DNA of 47,436 nt, from the NCBI GenBank assembly GCA_030625085.1, contig DAOURK010000016.1, forward strand, positions 1-47,436, written 5' to 3'. Made by a program: the position numbers and the translations under genes. Positions 8,779 through 17,341 of this stretch are shown in pieces. How positions within the stretch are numbered: position 1 is the stretch's first letter; each line of letters begins with the position of its first letter. The notes beneath the pieces were generated by a model. The model worked only from the letters and a program-made list of their open reading frames with translations, did not search any database and had not been told where the DNA came from. The DNA is from Pseudomonadota bacterium. Lineage in GTDB: Bacteria; SZUA-182; DTGQ01.

Positions 8779-8994
8779 CCGGTTTGGGATTCCACAGGTA
8801 AGGCTTGCCAAGCGGTTAGGTCACACACTGATTACTTGGGAAAGGCATTTGGGGAAAATGGCAGCGTTGCCAAACCGATAAATGCCGATTTACGCAATGG
8901 CTTTGCTCTTCCACAGCTTGCTGAAAAGCATGGCTGGTTCGCGCCGATGCCGATTGGGCTGAATAAAGCCAAGATTATACTCGAAGGCAATTAA
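8779..8994 (+). pseudogene. Short decayed coding remnant containing intergenic repeat copy 2
   Basis: A stop-to-stop frame of 71 codons reads, in part, DYLGKAFGENGSVAKPINAD and GFALPQLAEKHGW, which looks like real protein but lacks a start codon. Bases 8828-8884 are a diverged copy of 2964-3020. The rest of the gap up to the next gene (8995-9187) holds a stable hairpin, CGCCC-GAA-GGGCG, at 9140-9152 and otherwise nothing I can identify. The source gene is not recognised. Confidence 0.35.
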
Positions 8995-9187
8995 TTAAAT
9001 AGTATAGGAATTTTCATTTTTTTATGCACCTTCACAGCCGATGCAGATCAAAGAGTCAATGATTACAATAAGATAATTTGTATCCCCTTTGGGACAAAAT
9101 GAAGCAAATATTTACCGATCATACAAAAGACTAAAAGTCCGCCCGAAGGGCGCTAAGTTCAAGGAAGGAAAGTTATTAAATTGCCTT

Positions 9188-10474
9188 ATGATATGCTTGG
9201 GTTATTATTTACGTAAGATCAAAAAAACTAAGACCTTAGCGAATGGATCCCTCATTGCACTTATTGATAATATAGGGGGTGGACACCATGAAATGTACAT
9301 GAAGATTTTTACTCGTGTGCTTTTAGAATTGGGATATAATGTAATGACTTTGTGTCCAAATCCATTTCAACTTGAAGAATGGATACAAAAAAAACTCCCT
9401 GATTTTAGTCACCAATTTCGAGCTTTTAAAATCAATGAACCACAATCTTTATCAACAAACCGGTTTCTTATTAAGATTCCAAGGATATCGCAAGGATGGT
9501 GGCATTGGTACAATGCCGCCTGCGTAATTAGGCGCGGTGTAAAGGACTGCAAAACAGAACCATCACTGGTTTTTTTTAATTACCTGGACGATTATCTGTA
9601 CTTTAATTCCTTTTTTACACATCTTATAGTTAGCGCCATTTTCCAGTATAGATGGGCCGGCCTTTTTTTTAACTCCGCCCTTTTACGCAAACCTGATGAA
9701 TACGCCAGGCTTGGCGGTTTAGACAATCGATATCTCTCACTTAGATCATCTAAATGTCATTCCGTTGGCGTTTTAGATGAAGGCATCGCTTATAAATTAC
9801 AAGAAGTTGCAGGAAGAACTCGGGTGGTTGTTTTTCCGGATATCACAGATAATACGAAACCAACCCTGGGATACCATGTAGTTCAAAAGATTATTAATAG
9901 GGCGGGTAAGCGAAAAATTATTGGTTTAGTTGGTTCTCAAGAAAAGCGTAAAGGAGTCCTTACATTTCTAAAAATAGCAAGTCAATGTACTGATAAACCT
10001 TGGTTTTTTGTTTTTGCCGGAAAATTAGCAAAAAATACATTTAATTCAGAAGAATTACGCTATATAAAAAATATGACCAAGTCCTTTCCATCAAATTGTT
10101 TTTTTTATTTTGATTTCATTCCCCAGGAAGCACAATTCAACGCTATAATAAATATCTGCGATTGCTTATACGCTGCCTATAAAGCCTTTGCTGGTAGCAG
10201 CAATATACTTACCAAGGCAGCCATTTTTGAAAAGCCTGTTATTGTGAGCAAGGGGTTTTGCATGGAAGAACGTGTTAAAAAATTCAACTTGGGGTTGAGT
10301 GTTCAGGAAGGGAAAGTGGAAGAGTGTATCAATGCTATCAGCTTTCTTATGGAAAGAAATGTGGCCAGTGTCGACGTTGAAATTCCTAATTACGAAAATT
10401 TTAGAGAAAACCATTCTGAGAAACAATTAAAAAAAGCATTCATACAGGTTTTACATGGAATTGGAAAAAATTGA
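9188..10474 (+). CDS. GT4-like glycosyltransferase (divergent)
   Basis: GT-B glycosyltransferase with the N-terminal sequence LIALIDNIGGGHHEMYMK, i.e. first strand plus the Gly-rich acceptor loop. The C-terminal domain starts near KIIGLVGSQEKRKGVLTFL, and the donor-site region SSNILTKAAIFEKPVIVS replaces the usual EAxxxGxPV motif. It probably adds one sugar in the cytoplasm. The start is unclear: ATG at 9188 has an AAGGAAGG about 18 bases upstream, while a TTG at 9089 would add 33 basic residues without a ribosome site and run through a hairpin. The last 72 bases are duplicated at 11834-11905, bracketing the next GT4 gene. Confidence 0.78.
   Translation: MICLGYYLRKIKKTKTLANGSLIALIDNIGGGHHEMYMKIFTRVLLELGYNVMTLCPNPFQLEEWIQKKLPDFSHQFRAFKINEPQSLSTNRFLIKIPRISQGWWHWYNAACVIRRGVKDCKTEPSLVFFNYLDDYLYFNSFFTHLIVSAIFQYRWAGLFFNSALLRKPDEYARLGGLDNRYLSLRSSKCHSVGVLDEGIAYKLQEVAGRTRVVVFPDITDNTKPTLGYHVVQKIINRAGKRKIIGLVGSQEKRKGVLTFLKIASQCTDKPWFFVFAGKLAKNTFNSEELRYIKNMTKSFPSNCFFYFDFIPQEAQFNAIINICDCLYAAYKAFAGSSNILTKAAIFEKPVIVSKGFCMEERVKKFNLGLSVQEGKVEECINAISFLMERNVASVDVEIPNYENFRENHSEKQLKKAFIQVLHGIGKN
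10401..10472 (+). repeat. 72-bp direct repeat, copy 1 (3' end of a GT4 gene)
   Basis: This is the coding 3' end of the preceding glycosyltransferase. It matches 11834-11905 at about 66 of 72 positions without gaps. The pair is in direct orientation and encloses exactly one complete gene (10608-11777), so recombination between them could remove or insert that gene as a cassette. Confidence 0.75.
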
Positions 10475-10607
10475 AACCTTTGAATTAGAAAGAGTTAAAT
10501 CTTTCTATAGTTAAAAAAAGAGTGAGGGATTCTTAGTGAGCTTATGTTCGCTCCAGTGAAAAGATGTAGTTATGGATCGTTTTGTTATTACAATAGGTTA
10601 GTATGAT

Positions 10608-11777
10608 ATGAAGTCACGACTTGTCCTATTTTCTTCCCATGCATTTTACAGGCCTCGATTTGAGACATTCAAGGCCCTTTGTGCCAAACATGAATTAGAT
10701 GGATTTATCATAGGCCCCTCGAAAAGCACGCATTCACCAGTTTATGTTGCTAATGGAATAATGACCCCTGCTTCGGCCGGGCTAAAAAAAATCCCCTCCA
10801 ACATCTTACTGTATGAAGGGGAACCAATACCATCGGTGCGACAATGGCGTCAAATTGAAAAATATCTGCTTCGGGTCCGTCCGCACTACATTTGGGTGAA
10901 TGAAGAACCAGATCACTACTTATCAACTCAAATATTATGGTGGGCCTGGCGTCATCCTAAAGTCAAAATCATTGTGGCGCCTGCAGAAAATATTCACGGC
11001 GGAAAATCCCTTCGCAACCAACTGCTGTTTAAATTTCGTCGCCACTTTTTTTGGAGACGCTGGGATGCAGTTTTGCCATGTAGCACCATCACAGCAGATT
11101 CAATGTATGACTGGGGTGTCCCTATAAAGGTGCCTATCTATATTGCTTACCTTCCGCACTTAGAACCACCAAATGGCATCCAACCAATGCGTTTCGATTT
11201 TGGGCCTGTTAACGCTGAGGAAAAAAATAGTAGTGAATCCGCATTCATTGTAGGGTTCGCCGGAAACATCTGTGAACAAAAAGGCTGGAAAATTCTCCTT
11301 GCAGCCATCTCTCAGCTACCCCAAAGATTTAAATGTGTCCTGGCAGGCGTAGGTATGCAGATGGCGGAATTGCAACTTTTTTTACAGTTGTCTTCCTTGA
11401 AAGGACGTTGTCTATACCTCGGTGTCCTTCCAAAGAGTGAATTGTGGGGATTCTATAAAGGGGTGGATTGTATGATCGTGCCTTCTTTGACAACAAGCTC
11501 ATGTGTCGAACAATTTGGTTCTGTAACTGCTGAGGCCATGGCAAGCGGCACCCCAGTAATTGGGAGCTCAAGCGGCGCTATTCCTGAAGTGATTTCGGAT
11601 GCTGGGCTTATATTCACTGAGGGGAACATTCAAGAGCTTTGTGATTGCATAAAGAAATTAGCAGCATCATTATCATTGCGTGCGGAATTGAAGTATAAGG
11701 GTATAAACCGGTTTAAACAGCATTTTAGTATTCCTGCTTATGTGGAGAAGCTTGCCGCATCATTCGGGCTTGTATGA
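10608..11777 (+). CDS. GT4-family glycosyltransferase
   Basis: A 389-residue GT-B glycosyltransferase. The N-terminal half starts SRLVLFSSHAFYRPRFETFK; the donor domain starts near FIVGFAGNICEQKGWKILL (about residue 206). The acidic motif region is GSVTAEAMASGTPVIGS with downstream GAIPEVISDAGLIF, as in functional members. It would transfer a sugar to a lipid-linked intermediate in the cytoplasm. No good ribosome site precedes the ATG. The gene is bracketed by 72-bp direct repeats derived from the tail of its left neighbour, so it may be a recently inserted or excisable cassette. Confidence 0.87.
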   Translation: MKSRLVLFSSHAFYRPRFETFKALCAKHELDGFIIGPSKSTHSPVYVANGIMTPASAGLKKIPSNILLYEGEPIPSVRQWRQIEKYLLRVRPHYIWVNEEPDHYLSTQILWWAWRHPKVKIIVAPAENIHGGKSLRNQLLFKFRRHFFWRRWDAVLPCSTITADSMYDWGVPIKVPIYIAYLPHLEPPNGIQPMRFDFGPVNAEEKNSSESAFIVGFAGNICEQKGWKILLAAISQLPQRFKCVLAGVGMQMAELQLFLQLSSLKGRCLYLGVLPKSELWGFYKGVDCMIVPSLTTSSCVEQFGSVTAEAMASGTPVIGSSSGAIPEVISDAGLIFTEGNIQELCDCIKKLAASLSLRAELKYKGINRFKQHFSIPAYVEKLAASFGLV

Positions 11778-11833
11778 ATCACCTTTAAAATATTATGATC
11801 GCAAAACTTGGTTGGGAATTTCTTAGTCAATTG

Positions 11834-11905
11834 TTAGTGAAAACCATTCTGGGAAACAAATAAAAAAAACATTCATACAGGTTTTACATGAAATTGAAAA
11901 AAATT
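11834..11905 (+). repeat. 72-bp direct repeat, copy 2 (supplies the start region of the next gene)
   Basis: A copy, about 92% identical, of the 3' end of the GT4 gene at 10401-10472. In the original frame it still reads NHS-KQ-KK-FIQVLH without a stop, then runs into foreign sequence. The ATG of the following methyltransferase (11888) lies inside this copy in another frame, so the junction appears to have given that gene its present start. Confidence 0.75.
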
Positions 11906-12823
11906 ATGCCTTTTCAAGGCAGCCGCCCCAGCAATTACACCGATAACCAACGAAAAACAATGCTGAAAAATGATTCTAAATACATAAAGATTTCTTTCGA
12001 AAAAGAGTTTCTTAGAATTCCATTAAAAAAACAAATTAAAAAATGCGACAGATACGAACTGGTGCCATTGTTTAAACGTTGGATGCCCGCCAATCAACCG
12101 ATCCTAGAGGCTGGATGCGGATCGGGACGTTGGGTTGCCTGGGCGATGGATAATGGTTGGAAAGTAGTAGGTCTGGATTGGAGTGAAGTGCTGTGCGCAA
12201 AAGCTAAGGCGGCTATTCCGTGTGCGGGGGTTGTGCCCGCAAATATGTGTAAGATGCCTTTCCTCGATAAACAATTCGGATCTATAATTGCACTAGGCTC
12301 CATTGAACATTCTGTCGAAGGGCCTGAAGCTATCCTGCGGGAATTTGCTCGTGTCTTACGCCCTGAGGGAATTGCAATAATAACTGTTCCGTTTTTTAGT
12401 TTAGCTCGTAGACTCAGTCGCTGTATTACACTGCCGCTGCAATGCGCTAAGGCATCTAGTACATTAAGTCGCGTGTTTCAGAAATCCGGTTGGGATGGCC
12501 GTGCCCTTAGGGAGGCCAGAAGTAATACAGTATTAGAATGGTTTCCGGATTTTGGTTGCGATAAAGAAGGATGGGCATTTTTCCAATACAATTTTACAAA
12601 AGGCCAAATGCGAAATTTTTTACGATTGAATAGATTTGAGATAATAGAGGAATTAGTGGCGCTGGGTGATGAGGGCATTCTCCAAAATTTTGGTCGATTG
12701 GCAGGCTATTTTGATGATTTAGAAGGAGTTGTTGTATTTTCGCCATTAGGTAAAATAATTAGTCGTTTATTACCGGTTAGTTTGGTGGGGCACATGCTTT
12801 GTTATGTAGTGCGCTGTATTTGA
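11888..12823 (+). CDS. Class I SAM-dependent methyltransferase
   Basis: A 311-residue methyltransferase with motif I ILEAGCGSGRWVAWAMDNGW at about residues 72-91. A motif II-type acidic strand end (VVGLDWS), GSIEHSVEGPEAILREFARV and LRPEGIAIITVP follow in the order of the Methyltransf_11/UbiE family. It likely methylates a sugar, or caps a chain, in the cytoplasm. The first residues (MKLKKIMPFQGSR) derive from a duplicated glycosyltransferase tail, so the native start may be the internal ATG at 11906 or further in, and the N-terminus is suspect. A C-terminal helical extension beyond residue 230 is not part of the core fold. Confidence 0.83.
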   Translation: MKLKKIMPFQGSRPSNYTDNQRKTMLKNDSKYIKISFEKEFLRIPLKKQIKKCDRYELVPLFKRWMPANQPILEAGCGSGRWVAWAMDNGWKVVGLDWSEVLCAKAKAAIPCAGVVPANMCKMPFLDKQFGSIIALGSIEHSVEGPEAILREFARVLRPEGIAIITVPFFSLARRLSRCITLPLQCAKASSTLSRVFQKSGWDGRALREARSNTVLEWFPDFGCDKEGWAFFQYNFTKGQMRNFLRLNRFEIIEELVALGDEGILQNFGRLAGYFDDLEGVVVFSPLGKIISRLLPVSLVGHMLCYVVRCI

Positions 12824-12874
12824 AATGTCTAATTTATAAAAATGGTCATCAATAGATATTTTTGTTAAGGTAAT

Positions 12875-12914
12875 AAGTCGGCAGATTTTTGCCATAGGGG
12901 CTTGGGCAGGAAAA
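12875..12914 (+). repeat. Leader repeat, copy 2 (abuts a GT4 start)
   Basis: Matches 1601-1640 at 36 of 40 positions. It ends four bases before the ATG of the next gene, and its AGGAAAA may act as that gene's ribosome site. The shared segment GGGGCTTGGGCAGGAAAA is identical in both copies. Confidence 0.65.
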
Positions 12915-12918
12915 CCAG

Positions 12919-14094
12919 ATGCGGCGTTTTTTATTTATACTCGATTATTATTTTAAGAGGTGGTCGTCCTTAGACATATTTTTTGCCCGGTTAGCTCGCA
13001 CATATGCAGATAATGGGCATGAGGTTTACATTGCTGTCCCTATTTTGCCGGTGCCTTCGATTTTTAAGCATTTTATTCATGAGCGGATAAAATTTGTAGA
13101 ATTAACCTCCTGGCGGGAAATATCTATCGATGCTAAATCTAAGCGATTTAATTTGCAAGCTGCCAAACAGTTGAAGGCCGCGCTTGAAGTTGATCAATTT
13201 GATCTTGTGGCATTACATCATTGTTCGCCCGTGTTTGCCTTTTTAATTTCTTACCAATTTTTTCTTAAGAAGAAGGTTCCGTGTCTTGTTTTTCATCAAC
13301 ACAATGAAGTAAAAATCCCCCCAAACCCTATACGTAAATGGATCTCTAATAGATTCTCAAAATTACGCATTTTATCCCTGCTGTGCGGTAAAATTGTAAC
13401 TGTTTATGAAGGTGGGAAAAGTTCCTTATTGAAAAAAGGAATAGCCCCAAAAAAGATACGAGTGATTCATAATGGTGTAGATCTCGATCGATTTAATTAT
13501 GCGCAGGGTGTCCTTGGGGTTTATGAGGAATTCGATATACCTGCAAATTGGAAAATTATTGTTTTTGTCGGCACCCTGATCCCAACCAAGGGCCTTGCTG
13601 AATTATTTGAAGCTATAAAGAAAGTGCTTCGCTCAGTGCCTGAAACCGCCTTACTTCTGGTGGGCGAGGGGTCGATGCGAATTGAGTTGGAGAATCGTAC
13701 TCATGATCTAAATCTTAATGGTCATATTTTTTGGGCCGGAAGACGGAGTGATATTCCCCGCATCCTGCAAGCCGCAGACCTTCTGGTTTTGCCATCGCAT
13801 ACTGAGGGATTTAGTTTAGTTAATATTGAGGCCGGAGCGGCACGGATACCAGTTGTTGCCACCCGCGTAGGGGGGAGCCCGGAAGTAGTAATTGACAAAG
13901 TCTGTGGTCTATTAGTGGAGCCTAAAAATACAAATGATCTCGCAAAGGCTATAGTGTGTTTACTTCGCGATGATATTCTGCGGAAGGCTATGGGCGCCAA
14001 TCTTCGTAAAAGGGTTGAAACCTGCTTTTCAATTGACTCAATGTTAAATAATTACATTAATTTGTATGATTCTTTAGTCTTCCTCAGCTTGTGA
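12919..14094 (+). CDS. GT4-family glycosyltransferase
   Basis: A 391-residue GT-B enzyme with all usual landmarks. The acceptor domain has FARLARTYADNGHEVYIA. A linker VIHNGVDLDRFN (about residue 183) leads to the donor domain starting IIVFVGTLIPTKGLAELFEA, with LLLVGEGSM and HIFWAGRRSDIPRILQAADL. The catalytic/donor segment is PSHTEGFSLVNIEAGAARIP. It probably adds a sugar to the lipid-linked repeat unit. The start codon directly follows the repeated leader element found before two other GT4 genes. The substrate is unknown. Confidence 0.9.
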   Translation: MRRFLFILDYYFKRWSSLDIFFARLARTYADNGHEVYIAVPILPVPSIFKHFIHERIKFVELTSWREISIDAKSKRFNLQAAKQLKAALEVDQFDLVALHHCSPVFAFLISYQFFLKKKVPCLVFHQHNEVKIPPNPIRKWISNRFSKLRILSLLCGKIVTVYEGGKSSLLKKGIAPKKIRVIHNGVDLDRFNYAQGVLGVYEEFDIPANWKIIVFVGTLIPTKGLAELFEAIKKVLRSVPETALLLVGEGSMRIELENRTHDLNLNGHIFWAGRRSDIPRILQAADLLVLPSHTEGFSLVNIEAGAARIPVVATRVGGSPEVVIDKVCGLLVEPKNTNDLAKAIVCLLRDDILRKAMGANLRKRVETCFSIDSMLNNYINLYDSLVFLSL

Positions 14095-14241
14095 CTATGC
14101 TACTTATAAACAGGATACATCCGATAGCCCCAGGCTTAAAGAAGTGTTAGGATGGCCTCAGGCACAAAGCTTAAGGGAAGGAATAAAGAAAACAAACTCG
14201 GCGGATTGCCGAACAAGTAAAAAGGTGACAAGGTAATCACA

Positions 14242-15405
14242 ATGCCTAAGAAATTGCTTGTCTTTGCTCAGCGCTTTCCACCGTCAATTGGCGGCACACC
14301 TTCTGGCTTACGGAATTTATTCTCCGGATTTCCCAACAAAAATTTTGCTGTGATCTCACTAGGAGAGCCCGGCGTCCGGGAAAAATGCAATAGTAGTTAT
14401 CCTCAGTTTAGGCTTCGATGGCCGTGCAAGTTCATTCGAAAGTTTGATTCGACTTTTTTATCTTTGGTGCCATGGGTTGTGCTTAGATCGTTGCGTTTGA
14501 CAAAGCGAAAAGAAACTTACGCTGTTTTCGCAAATTTTCCCGGTGTTTCTTTTTTGTTAGCTGGTTGGCTGGTCTCAAAATTGCGAGGGGTGGATTTATA
14601 TATATATTTTCATGATGTATTTGAGGAAAATTGCCGCCTATGCTTGCAGCGATGGGTTGCAAGGCGTTTTGAAAAGCGGATTTGTCGGGATGCAAAAAAA
14701 ATTTTTTGTATAAGTATAGCTTTGCGGGATTTTTTTACAAAAAAATACCGGGGAGCCAGTGTGATCTGGTTGCCCCAGTGCATTGAGTTAAATAAACATG
14801 TTGTCGGCAATAGGAAAATTACTTATTATCAGAGGTGGAAGAAAGAAGATGAGACACTTATTGTCTTTACCGGCCAAATTTACGAATCCTCTGTTGATCC
14901 GATTCACAATCTGATCGCCACTTTTAACAAAATAACCGCACTTAATCCCCGATTGATTATTTCTACACCGGATCCGGCCTACCGGTTGGCAAAATGTGGA
15001 ATATCTAAAAGTAATCGAGTCGAAATTGTATTCCTTAAGACAGAGGAGGAAGTTCAATTATTGCAAAAGGAGGCAGATATCCTTTTCAATCCTGTGTCTT
15101 TTAAATTTTCCGATAAAGTTCAGATTCAAACATTATTCCCCCTTAAGACGACCGAATACCTGCGGGCGGGCCGGCCGATGCTCGTGCATGGGCCCCCAAC
15201 AGCCCTTTTTGTGAAATACGTGCAGGAAAAAGGTTTCGCTACTGTTGTCGATAAGCCGGATACTGATTTGCTTGCAGCCGCAATAAGGGAAATTATGGGG
15301 ACTCCTAATCCGCCGGCACAAAAAGAAGCATGTCGCAGGGAACTTGCGAGACGCGATTCCCGTATCATTCCAAAAAAATTGCTTACTGAAATCGGATTAC
15401 TCTGA
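14242..15405 (+). CDS. GT4-like glycosyltransferase
   Basis: A 387-residue GT-B-type protein. The start KKLLVFAQRFPPSIGGTPSG is the standard first strand and Gly loop of GT4. The donor domain begins near ETLIVFTGQIYESSVDPIHN, and the donor-site segment FPLKTTEYLRAGRPMLVHG keeps the K-x(3)-Y-x(3)-G-x-P pattern of this sub-branch in place of the common EAxxxGxPV. AAGGTGA upstream, with AAGGT closer in, can serve as ribosome site. The 147-base gap before it holds nothing notable. Its place among other glycosyltransferases and directly before the amidotransferase supports a role in repeat-unit assembly. Confidence 0.82.
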   Translation: MPKKLLVFAQRFPPSIGGTPSGLRNLFSGFPNKNFAVISLGEPGVREKCNSSYPQFRLRWPCKFIRKFDSTFLSLVPWVVLRSLRLTKRKETYAVFANFPGVSFLLAGWLVSKLRGVDLYIYFHDVFEENCRLCLQRWVARRFEKRICRDAKKIFCISIALRDFFTKKYRGASVIWLPQCIELNKHVVGNRKITYYQRWKKEDETLIVFTGQIYESSVDPIHNLIATFNKITALNPRLIISTPDPAYRLAKCGISKSNRVEIVFLKTEEEVQLLQKEADILFNPVSFKFSDKVQIQTLFPLKTTEYLRAGRPMLVHGPPTALFVKYVQEKGFATVVDKPDTDLLAAAIREIMGTPNPPAQKEACRRELARRDSRIIPKKLLTEIGLL

Positions 15406-15434
15406 AAACCCTACCCTTTAGCTAATAAACAAAT

Positions 15435-17321
15435 ATGTGCGGTATAGCCGGATTAGTCTGCGATAATAAATCTCCCCAAGAACTTCAGGGGAGTTTACAT
15501 AGGATGTGTGATGTAATAGCGCATCGTGGGCCGGACGATGAAGGATATTATATTTCGGATGATGGCCGTCTCGGGTTGGGGATGCGCCGGCTCAGCATCA
15601 TCGATCTGCAAGGGGGAAAGCAACCGTTCTTCAATGAAAGCAAAACAATTGCTTGCGTTTGTAATGGCGAGATTTATAATTTTGGCACTTTACGCAAAAA
15701 ATTACAGAGAAAGGGGCATAACTTCCGGAGCCAATCGGATTGCGAAGTTATTGTTCATGCCTATGCAGAGTATGGTGATGCCTTCATCCGGCATGTTGAA
15801 GGCATGTTCGGCCTTGCCCTGTATGACAGTGCCAAACAAAGGCTGGTTCTTATCCGCGACCGGTTTGGGATAAAACCGCTATATTATTACATAAATTCAC
15901 AGGGAATAATTTTTGGGTCGGAAATCAAAAGTATTTTAACTTTTTCGGGTATTGAACGAAGGATCAATCTCCAAGCTCTACAACAATACCTGTGGAATGT
16001 GAGTGTGCCAGAGCCATACACTTTGTTTGAAGGTATAAGAAAACTGCCGCCGGCCTATATGTTGTTTTACGATTTAAAGCGACTGGAACATCGCCTGGTT
16101 CGATATTGGCGGCTGCCTATAGGGCAATCCAAAACTACAAAAATAACCACAGACGACATGCGCAGTGCACTCCGGAATTCAGTAAAATTGCATCTTCAAA
16201 GTGATGTGCCTGTAGGCATTTTACTCTCAGGTGGTGTAGATTCAAGCGCCATAACGGCTATGGCGGCGAAGCTGTATAAGGGGAAGCTACATACGTTCTC
16301 GGTGGCCTTTGATACCCCGGGCTACAGCGAGTTTGAGTATTCGCGACAGGTGGCGAAGCTGTATGGCACAGCACATCATGAGGTGATTTTGGATGCTGAT
16401 AAATATTGGGAAATTGTTAAGAAAGTGATCCGGAACATGGATGAACCAATCTGTGATCCGGCCATGCCGGCTATGTATTGCATCTGTAATTATGCACGGG
16501 AATATGTCAAGGCGCTTTTGTCAGGTGAGGGCGCTGATGAAGTCTTTGGCGGGTATGCAGGACGGCTCAACGGCGCTGCCAAGCGTATGGGGCTAACAGG
16601 GCGTTTGACCTATCTGGCACGGTCTAAAGGAAAAGGTAGCAAATGGCATAGATTGATTAAATCGTTGAGGGAATTGCCCCAGGCAATGGCCTTGCCAGGG
16701 CCTATTTGGATGTTGAGGGTAGAAAGGCTCGGTTGGGCAGAGGAGGCGCTGGCCCGGCTCATGGGAAAATTGAATTTTCCCCGGAAGCGCAAGCCGTGGC
16801 TTGATTGGATGGAAGATCCCGAGATGCGGGATCGGTGGGAATGCGACGCACCCTTGCTAATGGACCGTCTTCTTTATCTTGATGCAAATGTCAACTTACC
16901 GGCTACTTTGCTCATGAAGGCAGATAAAATGAGTATGGCCGCTTCGATTGAGCTGCGGGTCCCCTTTCTTGGCGATGAGTTTGTGCGCTATGCTGCCGCC
17001 TTGCCTGTTTCCGCAAAAGTTGACGGCCTAAACGGCAAGGCTTTATTAAAGAAAGCAATGGAAGGGTATTTGCCGCATGAATTATTATATCGTCGTAAAC
17101 GTGGTTGGCCGGTGCCTATAGGCGCCTGGCTTCGCAAGAATTTGAAAAATATTGGGGAGCATTATTTGTTTGATTCAATTGATGGTTTGACTGATTTGTT
17201 TCCAAAGGACGTAATCCGGCAATATTGGAATTTACACCAAGCAGGCAAACGAGAGCTTGGGCCTCAATTGTGGCAGTTAGTGCTGTTGAGCCTTTGGCGG
17301 AAGAGGTTTGCTGTTGGCTGA
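15435..17321 (+). CDS. asnB: Glutamine-hydrolysing asparagine synthase-like amidotransferase
   Basis: A full-length 628-residue class II amidotransferase. After Met1 removal Cys2 (MCGIAGLV) would be the glutaminase nucleophile; HRGPDDEGYY and CNGEIYNF complete that domain. The synthetase domain carries the PP-loop LSGGVDSSAITAM at about residues 265-277, then GEGADEVFGGYA and LLMKADKMSMAASIELRVPF. Family members either make asparagine or, in polysaccharide loci, amidate sugar carboxylates. Exosortase-associated amidotransferases have this same length and layout. It lies tight between glycosyltransferase genes (30 and 20 bases), so co-transcription and a role in modifying a uronic acid are likely. 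The symbol denotes family, not proven activity. Confidence 0.9.
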   Translation: MCGIAGLVCDNKSPQELQGSLHRMCDVIAHRGPDDEGYYISDDGRLGLGMRRLSIIDLQGGKQPFFNESKTIACVCNGEIYNFGTLRKKLQRKGHNFRSQSDCEVIVHAYAEYGDAFIRHVEGMFGLALYDSAKQRLVLIRDRFGIKPLYYYINSQGIIFGSEIKSILTFSGIERRINLQALQQYLWNVSVPEPYTLFEGIRKLPPAYMLFYDLKRLEHRLVRYWRLPIGQSKTTKITTDDMRSALRNSVKLHLQSDVPVGILLSGGVDSSAITAMAAKLYKGKLHTFSVAFDTPGYSEFEYSRQVAKLYGTAHHEVILDADKYWEIVKKVIRNMDEPICDPAMPAMYCICNYAREYVKALLSGEGADEVFGGYAGRLNGAAKRMGLTGRLTYLARSKGKGSKWHRLIKSLRELPQAMALPGPIWMLRVERLGWAEEALARLMGKLNFPRKRKPWLDWMEDPEMRDRWECDAPLLMDRLLYLDANVNLPATLLMKADKMSMAASIELRVPFLGDEFVRYAAALPVSAKVDGLNGKALLKKAMEGYLPHELLYRRKRGWPVPIGAWLRKNLKNIGEHYLFDSIDGLTDLFPKDVIRQYWNLHQAGKRELGPQLWQLVLLSLWRKRFAVG

Positions 17322-17341
17322 TTATGGGAAGCGGCGCATAA

